From: Gemmobacter denitrificans
Lineage (GTDB): Bacteria; Pseudomonadota; Alphaproteobacteria; Rhodobacterales; Rhodobacteraceae
Direction: 5' to 3'
DNA: 64,000 nt
Assembly (NCBI RefSeq): GCF_036964905.1
Contig: NZ_JBALHR010000004.1
Span: 248,001-312,000, forward strand
Shown here: piece by piece, positions 54,905-62,787 of the stretch
Layout: every line of letters starts with the position of its first letter
How positions within the stretch are numbered: position 1 is the stretch's first letter
Position numbers and translations under genes: made by a program
The notes under the pieces: model-generated
Database searches by the model: none
What the model saw: the letters and a program-made list of their open reading frames with translations, nothing else
Told to the model about the DNA's origin: nothing

Positions 54905-55786
54905 ATGACCCGGATCATTTCAGCGCTTTCCGAAATCTCGCGCAATTACCGCGCGGTATTCTGCGATCTCTGGGGGTGCCTGCACAATGGCAAGACCCCA
55001 TTCCCTGCAGCGGTCGCGGCGTTGCAGGCCTTTCGTGCCGAAGGCAGCACCGTGGTCTTGATGACCAACGCGCCGCGCTCCTTTGGATCGGTCGCCGCGC
55101 AGCTGGAGCGGATGGGCGCTCCGCGCGATTGTTATGATCTGATCGTGTCTTCGGGCGATGCGGCGCAGCAGGCGCTGGTGGCCGGGGCCGTTGGGCGGCG
55201 CGTGGCCTTCATCGGTGCCGAAAAGGACATGCCATTCTTCACCGATCTGCCGCCCGAACTGCAGGGCCAGCCGCCGATCAGTTTTGTGCCCACCGCCGAG
55301 GCCGAGGGGGTTGTCTGCACGGGCCTGGCGGATGACGAGACCGAAACGCCCGAAGATTATCGCGCCACGCTGTTGCTGGCCAAGACCCGGGGCCTGACGC
55401 TGCTTTGCGCCAATCCCGATATCATCGTCGATATGGGGGACAAGCGGCTATATTGCGCCGGGGCCATCGCCAAAGCCTATGAGGACATGGGCGGGCAGGC
55501 GCTGTATTTCGGCAAGCCGCATCCGCCGATTTATGATCTGGCCCGGCGCAAACTGGCGGAAACGGTTGGCGCGATCCCGAATGACGAAATCCTCTGCATC
55601 GGCGATGGACCCTGGACCGATGTTCTGGGAGGGCAGAATGAGGGGATCGATACGCTGTTCATCACGGGCGGCATCGTGGCGCATGAATTTGGCCCTGACA
55701 GCGGCAATCCCGATGCGGCCCTGCTGGAGGCCTGGTTGGCGCGGGAACAGCTTGGCCCGACCTATGCGATGGGGCATCTGCGCTAA
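54905..55786 (+). CDS. HAD-family hydrolase (TIGR01459 / NagD-like)
   Basis: A 293-residue phosphatase of the TIGR01459 group. The first HAD motif is in FCDLWGCLHNG (the nucleophile aspartate), the second is VLMTNAPRS and the last is CIGDGPWTDVLGGQNEGIDT, with the capping region between. Members are common in alphaproteobacteria and of unproven substrate. The ATG at 54905 gives the conserved N-terminus. Confidence 0.88.
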   Translation: MTRIISALSEISRNYRAVFCDLWGCLHNGKTPFPAAVAALQAFRAEGSTVVLMTNAPRSFGSVAAQLERMGAPRDCYDLIVSSGDAAQQALVAGAVGRRVAFIGAEKDMPFFTDLPPELQGQPPISFVPTAEAEGVVCTGLADDETETPEDYRATLLLAKTRGLTLLCANPDIIVDMGDKRLYCAGAIAKAYEDMGGQALYFGKPHPPIYDLARRKLAETVGAIPNDEILCIGDGPWTDVLGGQNEGIDTLFITGGIVAHEFGPDSGNPDAALLEAWLAREQLGPTYAMGHLR

Positions 55787-55934
55787 GGGCAGGGGCCCCG
55801 CTGATCTGCTGGGGAAATGGCAAAGCAACAAAATTGCCACTTTCGCCTGATCTGCGCCCGAATGTTTCGCGACGGATTGCGCTGCGTTGCAGCATCTGCT
55901 AGGCTGCAGCGCAGTAAACCGGAGGAATCGCAGG

Positions 55935-56378
55935 ATGCTGGACAACATGCCGCGTGGAACGATCTGCATCGAAGACATCGAGATCGGCATGTCGCGCCAT
56001 CTGCGCAAGACCGTGACGGATCGCGACATCGAACTGTTTGCCGAAGTCTCCACCGACCGCAATCCGGTGCATCTGGATGAAGATTACGCGCAGGACACCA
56101 TCTTTCAGGGGCGTATTGCCCATGGCATGCTCACGGCAGGGCTGATTTCGGCGGTGATCGGTGAACAGCTTCCGGGCCATGGCACGGTGTATCTGGGCCA
56201 GAGCCTGAAGTTCATGGCCCCCGTCCGCCCGGGCGATACGGTCTATGCCGAGGTGAAGGTGACGGCGATCGATCATGCCAAACGCCGCGTGACCCTTGAA
56301 ACCCACTGCGCCGTAGGCAATACCGTGGTGCTGAAGGGTGAGGCGCTGGTTCTGGCGCCCAGCCGCAAGTTCGACTGA
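55935..56378 (+). CDS. MaoC-family (R)-enoyl-CoA hydratase
   Basis: A 147-residue hot-dog-fold hydratase. The active-site aspartate and histidine lie in DRNPVHLDEDYA, and the substrate-binding GRIAHGMLTAGL motif follows. It resembles PhaJ-type enzymes feeding (R)-3-hydroxyacyl-CoA to polyhydroxyalkanoate synthesis or acting in fatty-acid breakdown. GGAGG lies upstream of the ATG at 55935. It may be co-transcribed with ribF 29 bases downstream. Confidence 0.88.
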   Translation: MLDNMPRGTICIEDIEIGMSRHLRKTVTDRDIELFAEVSTDRNPVHLDEDYAQDTIFQGRIAHGMLTAGLISAVIGEQLPGHGTVYLGQSLKFMAPVRPGDTVYAEVKVTAIDHAKRRVTLETHCAVGNTVVLKGEALVLAPSRKFD

Positions 56379-56407
56379 CGGGCCGTCGCGCCCTGACACG
56401 GGGCCGC

Positions 56408-57331
56408 ATGAAGATCATCAAGACCTGGCAAGGGATCGCTGCTGCCGACCGGGGTGTTTCGGTCGCGATGGGCAATTTCGATGGGGTTCATCTGGGCCAC
56501 CGGTCGGTGATCGAGACAGCCGCCGCGCAGGGCCCCTTGGGCGTTCTGACCTTCGAGCCGCATCCGCGCGAATTCTTCGCCCCTGATGCCCCGGCCTTTC
56601 GCCTGATGAATGCCGAGGCACGGGCCAACCGGCTGGCCAAGCTGGGCGTATCGCATCTGTTCGAACTGCCTTTTGACGCGGTGATGGCCAGCCTGACGCC
56701 AGAAGCCTTCGCGCAAGAGGTGCTGGCCGAAGGCTTGGGTGTCGCCCATGTCACCGTGGGAATGGATTTCTGCTTTGGTCGGGGGCGCAAGGGCACCGTG
56801 GCCGATCTGCAGGCGCTTGGGGCGCGGTTGGGCTTTGGCGTCACCGTCGCACCCTTGCTGCGGTCCGGGGGCAAGGAAATCTCGTCAACCGCGATCCGCA
56901 ACGCGCTGTCCGAAGGCCGCCCGCGCGACGCGGCCTTGATGCTGGGCCATCTGCACCGGATCGAAGGCGCCGTGATCCATGGCGAAAAGCGGGGCCGGGA
57001 ACTGGGCTATCCGACGGCGAACATGAGCGTGGCAGGGCTGCATCTGCCCCGGTTGGGGGTCTATGCCGTCAAGGTCGATGTGCTGACCGGGCCGCAAGCC
57101 GGCAGCTATGGCGGTGCGGCCAGCCTTGGCGTGCGCCCCATGTTTGGTGAAAACACCCCCAACCTTGAAACCTTCCTGTTTGATTTCAAAGGCGATTTGT
57201 ATGGTCATCACCTGTCGGTCGCGCTGGTGGAATATCTGCGCCCCGAGATGAAATTTGATGGCCTGCCCGCGCTGATTGCGCAGATGGATGCCGATTGCCT
57301 GCGCGCCCGCGCCCTGTTGGCGGCGGCGTGA
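56408..57331 (+). CDS. ribF: Bifunctional riboflavin kinase/FAD synthetase
   Basis: A 307-residue enzyme making FMN and FAD. The adenylyltransferase half has MGNFDGVHLGHRSV (nucleotidyltransferase HxGH-like motif) and GMDFCFGRGRKG; ISSTAIRNALSEGRP joins to the kinase half with GYPTANMSV. Its stop shares one base with the next start (TGATG), so it is coupled to the cysteine-cluster protein. Confidence 0.95.
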   Translation: MKIIKTWQGIAAADRGVSVAMGNFDGVHLGHRSVIETAAAQGPLGVLTFEPHPREFFAPDAPAFRLMNAEARANRLAKLGVSHLFELPFDAVMASLTPEAFAQEVLAEGLGVAHVTVGMDFCFGRGRKGTVADLQALGARLGFGVTVAPLLRSGGKEISSTAIRNALSEGRPRDAALMLGHLHRIEGAVIHGEKRGRELGYPTANMSVAGLHLPRLGVYAVKVDVLTGPQAGSYGGAASLGVRPMFGENTPNLETFLFDFKGDLYGHHLSVALVEYLRPEMKFDGLPALIAQMDADCLRARALLAAA

Positions 57332-57774
57332 TGCGCAAACGTTATTGGGAAACCGTGCCCCTGAACAAGATGACCCCCGAGGAATGGGAGTCGCTCTGCG
57401 ATGGCTGCGGCAAGTGCTGCCTGAACAAGATCGAATTCGAGGATACCGGCGAGGTGGCCTTTACCCGGCTGGCTTGCCGCTTGCTGGACGGACAAAGCTG
57501 CCAGTGCAGCCAATATGCGATCCGCCGGCAATTCGTACCCGATTGCGTGCAACTGACCCCGAAAGCCCTGCCCAAGGTGGCCTATTGGCTGCCCAAGACC
57601 TGTGCTTATCGGTTGCTGCATGAAAAGAAACCGCTGCCTGAATGGCACCATCTGCTGACCGGCAGCCGCGAAACCATCCATGACGCCGGGGCCTCGGTCC
57701 GGGGCTGGACGGTGCCGGAATTCGAGGTGCCGGAAGAGGACTGGGAAGATTACATCATCGAGGAGACGCCCTGA
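57331..57774 (+). CDS. YcgN-family cysteine-cluster protein (UPF0260)
   Basis: A 147-residue cytoplasmic protein with a conserved cysteine cluster (CDGCGKCCLNKIE, CRLLDG, CQCSQY and a later CVQL) that may bind zinc or an iron-sulfur cluster. The family is widespread and uncharacterised. It lies between ribF and the threonine aldolase gene with one-base overlaps on both sides, so it is translated with them. Confidence 0.9.
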   Translation: MRKRYWETVPLNKMTPEEWESLCDGCGKCCLNKIEFEDTGEVAFTRLACRLLDGQSCQCSQYAIRRQFVPDCVQLTPKALPKVAYWLPKTCAYRLLHEKKPLPEWHHLLTGSRETIHDAGASVRGWTVPEFEVPEEDWEDYIIEETP

Positions 57775-58796
57775 TGTATTTCACCTCTGACAATGCGGCC
57801 CCGGTCCCGCCCGAGGTGATGGCCGAACTGGCCCGGGCGAATGACGGCTTCACCCGGGGTTACGGTGCCGATCAGGCTACCGCAGCGGCGCAAGAGATGC
57901 TGCGCGAGGTGCTGGACGCGCCTGATGCGGTGGTGCATCTGGTGACCACCGGCACGGCCGCCAATGCGCTGGCCCTGGCGGCCTTTTGCCCGCCCTGGGG
58001 CGCGGTGTTCTGCCATAGCCATGCCCATGTGGCCGAAGATGAATGCGGGGCGCCGGAATTCTATACCCATGGGGCCAAGCTGGTGCTGGTTGGCGGCGAT
58101 CATGGCCGGATGGACGCTCTGGCACTTGGCACGGCGCTGCTCCGCACCGGGGCAGGGGGCGTGCATGGCGTGCAGCGTGGTATGCTGACACTTACCAATG
58201 TCACCGAAGCGGGAACCGTCTATACCGCCGCCGAGACGGCGGAACTGGCGGGGCTTGCCCGCGCGCAGGGCCTGCCGGTGCATCTGGATGGCGCGCGGTT
58301 TGCCAATGCCGTGATGGCAACCGGGGCCACACCCGCCGATTTGACATGGCGGGCGGGGGTGGATGTGCTGTCCTTTGGCGGCACCAAGAATGGCTTGATG
58401 GGGGTTGAGGCGGTGGTGTTCTTCGATCCTGCCAGGGCCTGGGAATTCGAGTTGCGCCGCAAGCGGGGCGGGCATCTTCTGTCAAAGGGCCGGTATCTGG
58501 GCGCGCAGATGGTGGCCATGCTGCAGGACGGGCGCTGGCGGCACTGGGCGGCACAGGCCAATGCCATGGCCGCGCTGCTGGCCGAAGGTCTGGCGACGCG
58601 GGGCGTCGTGCTGCGCCACCCGGTTCAGGCCAATATCCTGTTTGTGGAATGGCCTGTGGGTACCTCGGCCCGACTGCGCGCGGGCGGGGCGATGTTCTAT
58701 GACATGCCCGCCACCGAAGGGCAGGAAGGGGCGCGGCTTGTCACCAGCTGGGCCACGACCGAGGCGGATGTGGCGGCCTTTCTGCGGCTGATCTGA
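57774..58796 (+). CDS. ltaE: Low-specificity threonine aldolase family protein
   Basis: A 340-residue PLP enzyme cleaving threonine or related beta-hydroxy amino acids to glycine and an aldehyde. It has the N-terminal SDNAAP motif, the histidine-rich FCHSHAHVAEDECGAPEF, HLDGARFANA and the PLP lysine in SFGGTKNGLMG (Lys205). The ATG overlaps the previous stop (TGATG). It converges with the TraB-family gene. Confidence 0.9.
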   Translation: MYFTSDNAAPVPPEVMAELARANDGFTRGYGADQATAAAQEMLREVLDAPDAVVHLVTTGTAANALALAAFCPPWGAVFCHSHAHVAEDECGAPEFYTHGAKLVLVGGDHGRMDALALGTALLRTGAGGVHGVQRGMLTLTNVTEAGTVYTAAETAELAGLARAQGLPVHLDGARFANAVMATGATPADLTWRAGVDVLSFGGTKNGLMGVEAVVFFDPARAWEFELRRKRGGHLLSKGRYLGAQMVAMLQDGRWRHWAAQANAMAALLAEGLATRGVVLRHPVQANILFVEWPVGTSARLRAGGAMFYDMPATEGQEGARLVTSWATTEADVAAFLRLI

Positions 58797-58806
58797 TCCC
58801 GCGCGA

Positions 58807-59856
58807 TCAATTGCCCAGCGGCAGCCGTTCCACTGTCCAGCCGCGTTCGGCCAACATGGCCAGCACGCCGCCCTGTCCGGGCAGGTGCAGCGCGCCAAAG
58901 GCGGCCAGCGCGGGGCCCTCGGCAGCGGCGGCCTCCAGCCGGGGGATCCAGCCTGCATTGCGGCGGGTGATCAAGACCTCTTCCATCCGGGCCAGTTCGG
59001 CATCGGCACTTGTCTGGGTGTAGCCGGGCATCCGCGCGGTCATCAGGCGCATGTATTCCCAGACACGGCGGCTGTCTTCTGCGAAATAGGCATCGGCCAG
59101 CGTAGCCGAAAAATCGGCCACCTGATCCTCCATCAGCAGGGTGGAACGCAGCATGGCCAGTTGATCTTCGGCGCTCAGGCTGTCGAAGATCGCAAACAGC
59201 GTGGTATGGGGTTCCAGCGCCCGCACGGAAAGGTCACGCGCCTTGGCCATCTCCATCACCTGATGATCCAGCCCCTTGCCCTTGGCCACCTCCTGCATGG
59301 CGCAGGGGGGGATGGCCAGCATGGTTGCCAGATACCAGGGTTGCATCTTGGCGGCCATGACGCCGGGAATGTTGCGCGCCGCGACGGCGGTGCGTACCCG
59401 CTGCCAGTCTTCTGCGGGCATCTGTTCCATCAGGCTGGGGCCTTCGGTCAGGAACAACAGGCCGGGGTCTTTTGCGATATCGCGCTTGAGCGCAGCCTCT
59501 TCCTCGGGCCCGGCCTCGACCAGCAGCACAGTCACGTCTTCGATCAGCGGCTCCACAGCCGCGATCACCGCATCATGTCGCGGATCGGCCAGATGATAGG
59601 TGCCCAGCAGCCAGAGCCGATCATCGCCTTTTGAAGCCAGCCAGAGATTGCCGGTTGCGAAGGGTTGGGCCTCGGTGGCGGCATCCAGCGTGGCGCGGTC
59701 AGCGGGGGACAGGCTGGCAAACAGGTTCTGACCGTTGCACGCGGCCCAGGCGGCCGCGGGGACCAGGGGCAGGCTAGCCAGCAGCGCCGCACCAAACAGG
59801 CGGCGCAACAGACGGGGCAACAGGGCGGCGGGGCGCAAGGCAGACAGAAATCGCAT
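58807..59856 (-). CDS. TraB/GumN family protein
   Basis: A 349-residue exported or membrane-attached protein. A long N-terminal hydrophobic segment (LLRRLFGAALLASLPLVPAAAWA) precedes the TraB/GumN domain with its paired GxxH regions (LWLLGTYHLADPRHD, FGALHLPGQGGV) and conserved acidic residues. The family is related to Tiki-type metalloproteases; the bacterial role is unknown. The ATG at 59856 is chosen because an upstream open stretch gives no good start. Confidence 0.82.
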   Translation of the reverse strand: MRFLSALRPAALLPRLLRRLFGAALLASLPLVPAAAWAACNGQNLFASLSPADRATLDAATEAQPFATGNLWLASKGDDRLWLLGTYHLADPRHDAVIAAVEPLIEDVTVLLVEAGPEEEAALKRDIAKDPGLLFLTEGPSLMEQMPAEDWQRVRTAVAARNIPGVMAAKMQPWYLATMLAIPPCAMQEVAKGKGLDHQVMEMAKARDLSVRALEPHTTLFAIFDSLSAEDQLAMLRSTLLMEDQVADFSATLADAYFAEDSRRVWEYMRLMTARMPGYTQTSADAELARMEEVLITRRNAGWIPRLEAAAAEGPALAAFGALHLPGQGGVLAMLAERGWTVERLPLGN

Positions 59857-59964
59857 GATCGCAGACTGCCATGGCAATCGTGTCAGGCCAAGGGGCCAAG
59901 TCTGGCGTGGCCTTGCGCCGCGCGGGCTATCGCCGATCATGGCTCCCATCCCGCGTGCCGGAAA

Positions 59965-61329
59965 TCATACCAGCCCGGCCAGATGCAGCGCCATGCCAAG
60001 CCCCGCCGAAGCGCCCAGCACCGCAGCCATGCCCCACCGCAGGCGAAACACGGCCAGCAGGGCAAATGTCGACAGAGCTGCCGCAGGCAGGTTGACCGAA
60101 GCCAGAACCGGCAGGTCGATGACCACCGGTCCAACGGCCATATCTGTCACTTCGCGCCAGATGACATGAAGGGCAAACCAAAGCCCAAGGTTCAGGATCA
60201 CCCCGACCACAGCCGCCGTGACCGAAGCCAGCGCTGCCGCCAGCCCCCGGTTGGCGCGCAGGCCTTCCATGAAGGGTGCCCCCAGAAAAATCCATGCAAA
60301 GCAGGGCGCAAAGGTGACCCAGGTGGCCAACAACCCGCCCGCAGTGCCCGCCAGCAAGGGCATGGCCCAACCTGCCTCGCGCAGTGCCCCCATGAAGCCC
60401 ACGAATTGCAGCACCATGATCAGCGGCCCCGGCGTGGTTTCGGCCATGCCCAGGCCATCCAGCATTTCGCCGGGCTGCAGCCAGCCGTAAGACCCGACCG
60501 CCTCCTGCGCGACCCAGGCCAGCACCGCATAGGCCCCGCCAAAGGTCAGCACCGCAAGCCTGGAAAAGAAGGTGGCGATATCGGTGAACACGCTGTCGGG
60601 TGCCAGCAACATCAACGCCACCACCGGCGCAAGCCAAAGAAGCAACGCAAATGTCCCCGCCCGCAAGGCCGCTGCCCGCTGCGCCCCGGTCAGATGGCCC
60701 GCATCCGCCCCCAGCAGGGTCTGTGCATCTTCGACCTGCGCCGCATGGCCCGGCCCAAGCCCGCTGCCCGGCTGGAAGCCCGCGATGCCCGCCCGCGCGC
60801 CCGCCCAGCCGATCAGCGCTGCAGTCGCCACGATCAGCGGAAAGGGCGCGGAACAGACAAAGATCGCCAGAAAGGATCCCGCCGCAATCATCTGCAAGGC
60901 GCGCGTCTTCAGCGCCCTTTGGCCAACCCGCACCACCGCCTGCAAGACGATGGCCAGCACGGCGGCTTTCAACCCGAAGAACAGGCCGCCCACGATCCCG
61001 ACATCGCCCCATACTGCATAGACCCAGGACAGCGCCATGATCGCCAGCAGACCGGGCAGGATGAACAGCAGTCCCGCCAGCAGGGCCCCCCGCACCCCAT
61101 GCATCAGCCAGCCGATATAGGTGGCCAGTTGCTGTGCCTCGGGGCCGGGCAAAAGCATGCAGAAGTTCAGCGCATGCAGAAACCGCCCGTCGCCCAGCCA
61201 GCGTTTTTCCTCTACCAGGATGCGATGCATGATCGCGATCTGCCCGGCTGGCCCCCCAAAGGACAGGGCAGCAATTCGGGCCCAGACCATCGCGGCCTCG
61301 GTCACGGTGGGATAGGGGCGGCGGGTCAT
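59965..61329 (-). CDS. chrA: Chromate efflux transporter ChrA
   Basis: A 454-residue inner-membrane protein of two homologous CHR halves. The first has ALSFGGPAGQIAIMHR and LLPGPEAQQLATYIGW; the second has LTFGGAYAVLAWVAQEAV and TTPGPLIMVLQFVGFMG. These glycine/proline motifs identify a long-chain ChrA that pumps chromate (and possibly sulfate) out of the cell. Its ATG overlaps the stop of the ChrB-like gene by four bases. Confidence 0.94.
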   Translation of the reverse strand: MTRRPYPTVTEAAMVWARIAALSFGGPAGQIAIMHRILVEEKRWLGDGRFLHALNFCMLLPGPEAQQLATYIGWLMHGVRGALLAGLLFILPGLLAIMALSWVYAVWGDVGIVGGLFFGLKAAVLAIVLQAVVRVGQRALKTRALQMIAAGSFLAIFVCSAPFPLIVATAALIGWAGARAGIAGFQPGSGLGPGHAAQVEDAQTLLGADAGHLTGAQRAAALRAGTFALLLWLAPVVALMLLAPDSVFTDIATFFSRLAVLTFGGAYAVLAWVAQEAVGSYGWLQPGEMLDGLGMAETTPGPLIMVLQFVGFMGALREAGWAMPLLAGTAGGLLATWVTFAPCFAWIFLGAPFMEGLRANRGLAAALASVTAAVVGVILNLGLWFALHVIWREVTDMAVGPVVIDLPVLASVNLPAAALSTFALLAVFRLRWGMAAVLGASAGLGMALHLAGLV

Positions 61330-62159
61330 GCCGGTTTTCCGTTCTGGTTCGGCCAGTTGTGCCGTTCATCCGTCGCATCGCGTGCCCAACGGTAGAAGGC
61401 ATCAAACAGGGTCATCTCGGCATCCAGCTGGGCCAGATCATCGGAATACATTCGTGACAGGCCCAGCAAGGCGGCCAGCAAGCCGGCACATTCCGGCGCG
61501 AGATCAAGCCGACCGGTATCTGCTCCCCGGACGATCTGTGCCAGACGGTTCAGCGCAGGGGTGGACAGGCCGAATTCCAACAGGAACACGTCAAAGCTGC
61601 ACAGATCACCCCGATGGCTGAACGTGACGTCGGTGATGTCAAAGGGTACGGCACCGAAGCGTTCGGCCACGCCCGGAACCTCGGCCGGGGCGACGAACAG
61701 AAAAACGGCCTGCGGGTCGATGAACCGCCGGATCAGCCAGGGACAGGCGATGCGGTCGATCTTCGGGCGCGACCGCGTCACCCAGACGGAACGGCCCTGT
61801 GCGTCGCGGGCGGTGATCTTGCGCGGGTCGATCAGCGGCAAACCTGCCGCGGCCCAGCCCACCTGACCGCCCAGCAAGTATTCGGCCTGTGCCCCTTCGT
61901 GTCGCAGCCATGCGGCGGTGCCTTGGCTGAGCCGATGGCCCTCGGCACATACGACAACGATGGGCTGCGCGGTTTCTGCGGCGATCCGGGCAAGATAATG
62001 CGGCGATACATCCGATTCCGGGATGGCGACCGCCGTCGGAAGCTGACGCGGATCGCCCGCGCGCACAGCATCGCGGCGGACATCCAGAATCACCGGGGCC
62101 TTTGGTGTGCCCAGCAGGCGGGCGAGTTGTTCACTGGAAATGGCATCTGGCGCAGGCAT
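61326..62159 (-). CDS. Rhodanese-ChrB fusion (sulfurtransferase/chromate resistance protein)
   Basis: A 277-residue protein of two parts. Residues 1-105 are a rhodanese domain (VILDVRRDAVRAGDPRQL, active-site loop VVVCAEGHRLSQGTAAWL with Cys71). Residues about 115-277 are the C-terminal ChrB domain (WVTRSRPKIDRIACPWLIRRFIDP, VPFDITDVTFSHRGDLCSFDVF, GLLAALLGLSRMYSDD). The usual N-terminal DNA-binding ChrB region is replaced by rhodanese, so it is more likely a chromate-handling enzyme than a repressor. GGGAGG precedes the ATG. It forms an operon with chrA. Confidence 0.9.
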   Translation of the reverse strand: MPAPDAISSEQLARLLGTPKAPVILDVRRDAVRAGDPRQLPTAVAIPESDVSPHYLARIAAETAQPIVVVCAEGHRLSQGTAAWLRHEGAQAEYLLGGQVGWAAAGLPLIDPRKITARDAQGRSVWVTRSRPKIDRIACPWLIRRFIDPQAVFLFVAPAEVPGVAERFGAVPFDITDVTFSHRGDLCSFDVFLLEFGLSTPALNRLAQIVRGADTGRLDLAPECAGLLAALLGLSRMYSDDLAQLDAEMTLFDAFYRWARDATDERHNWPNQNGKPA

Positions 62160-62331
62160 CTGCGTTCCTCCCAAGTCGTGTACGGTCTGGATTGGAACAC
62201 GATCTTCAGCTGGCGCCTCGTGGGGAGTTCGTGAAACCCCATGCCGCTTTTGTCGGGGGCTGGCGGCAGGTTGTCAAGGCGCGCGCCTTGCTGACCGAGA
62301 CCGGAGCGATGGATTTTTCGCAAACTGCCCG

Positions 62332-62360
62332 TTGACAGGGGCCTCTTTGCTGCCTAACTC
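62332..62360 (+). promoter_or_regulatory. groESL promoter
   Basis: A perfect -35 (TTGACA, 62332-62337) is followed after 17 bases by TAACTC (62355-62360) as -10, directly upstream of the CIRCE element and 72 bases before the groES ATG. The remaining upstream gap back to 62160 shows no gene. Confidence 0.75.
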
Positions 62361-62368
62361 TCCGCCCG

Positions 62369-62395
62369 TTGGCACTCATCCGATGTGAGTGCTAA
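62369..62395. promoter_or_regulatory. CIRCE element (HrcA operator)
   Basis: TTGGCACTC-N9-GAGTGCTAA matches the CIRCE consensus TTAGCACTC-N9-GAGTGCTAA with one mismatch. It starts nine bases after the proposed -10, so HrcA would repress groESL. Confidence 0.95.
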
Positions 62396-62432
62396 CCAGA
62401 TTTGAACCTGGAACCTTAGGGAGTGTTACCAG

Positions 62433-62720
62433 ATGGCTTTCAAACCGCTGCATGACCGTGTGCTGGTTCGCCGCGTCCAGAGCGACGAAAAGACCAAGGG
62501 CGGCCTGATCATCCCCGACACCGCCAAGGAAAAGCCCGCCGAGGGCGAAGTGGTTGCCGTGGGCGAAGGCGCGCGCAAGGATTCGGGCGAACTGATCGCG
62601 ATGTCGGTCAAGGCCGGTGACCGCGTGCTGTTCGGCAAGTGGTCGGGCACCGAAGTGACCCTGGATGGGCAAGAGCTGCTCATCATGAAGGAAAGCGACA
62701 TCCTCGGCATCATCGCCTGA
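62433..62720 (+). CDS. groS: Co-chaperonin GroES
   Basis: A 95-residue lid of the GroEL chaperonin. It has the roof and mobile-loop regions RVQSDEKTKGGLIIPDTAKEKPAEGEVVAVGEG and VLFGKWSGTEVTLDGQELLIMKESDILGI, with normal length. It is the first gene of the CIRCE-controlled operon. Confidence 0.98.
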   Translation: MAFKPLHDRVLVRRVQSDEKTKGGLIIPDTAKEKPAEGEVVAVGEGARKDSGELIAMSVKAGDRVLFGKWSGTEVTLDGQELLIMKESDILGIIA

Positions 62721-62787
62721 GATCGCCTTTCCGGGTGTGCGGAACCGCGCGCCCTTTCCCTGAAATTCTAGACACTGGAGCAAGCAA

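Noticed and set aside
56379..56407. FMN riboswitch in front of ribF
   Set aside because: Only 29 bases separate the genes, which is too short for the aptamer.
59665..61395. A 576-codon open frame antisense to chrA and the TraB gene
   Set aside because: It crosses the ends of two convincing genes on the other strand and has a low-complexity Gln/Arg/His/Pro composition.
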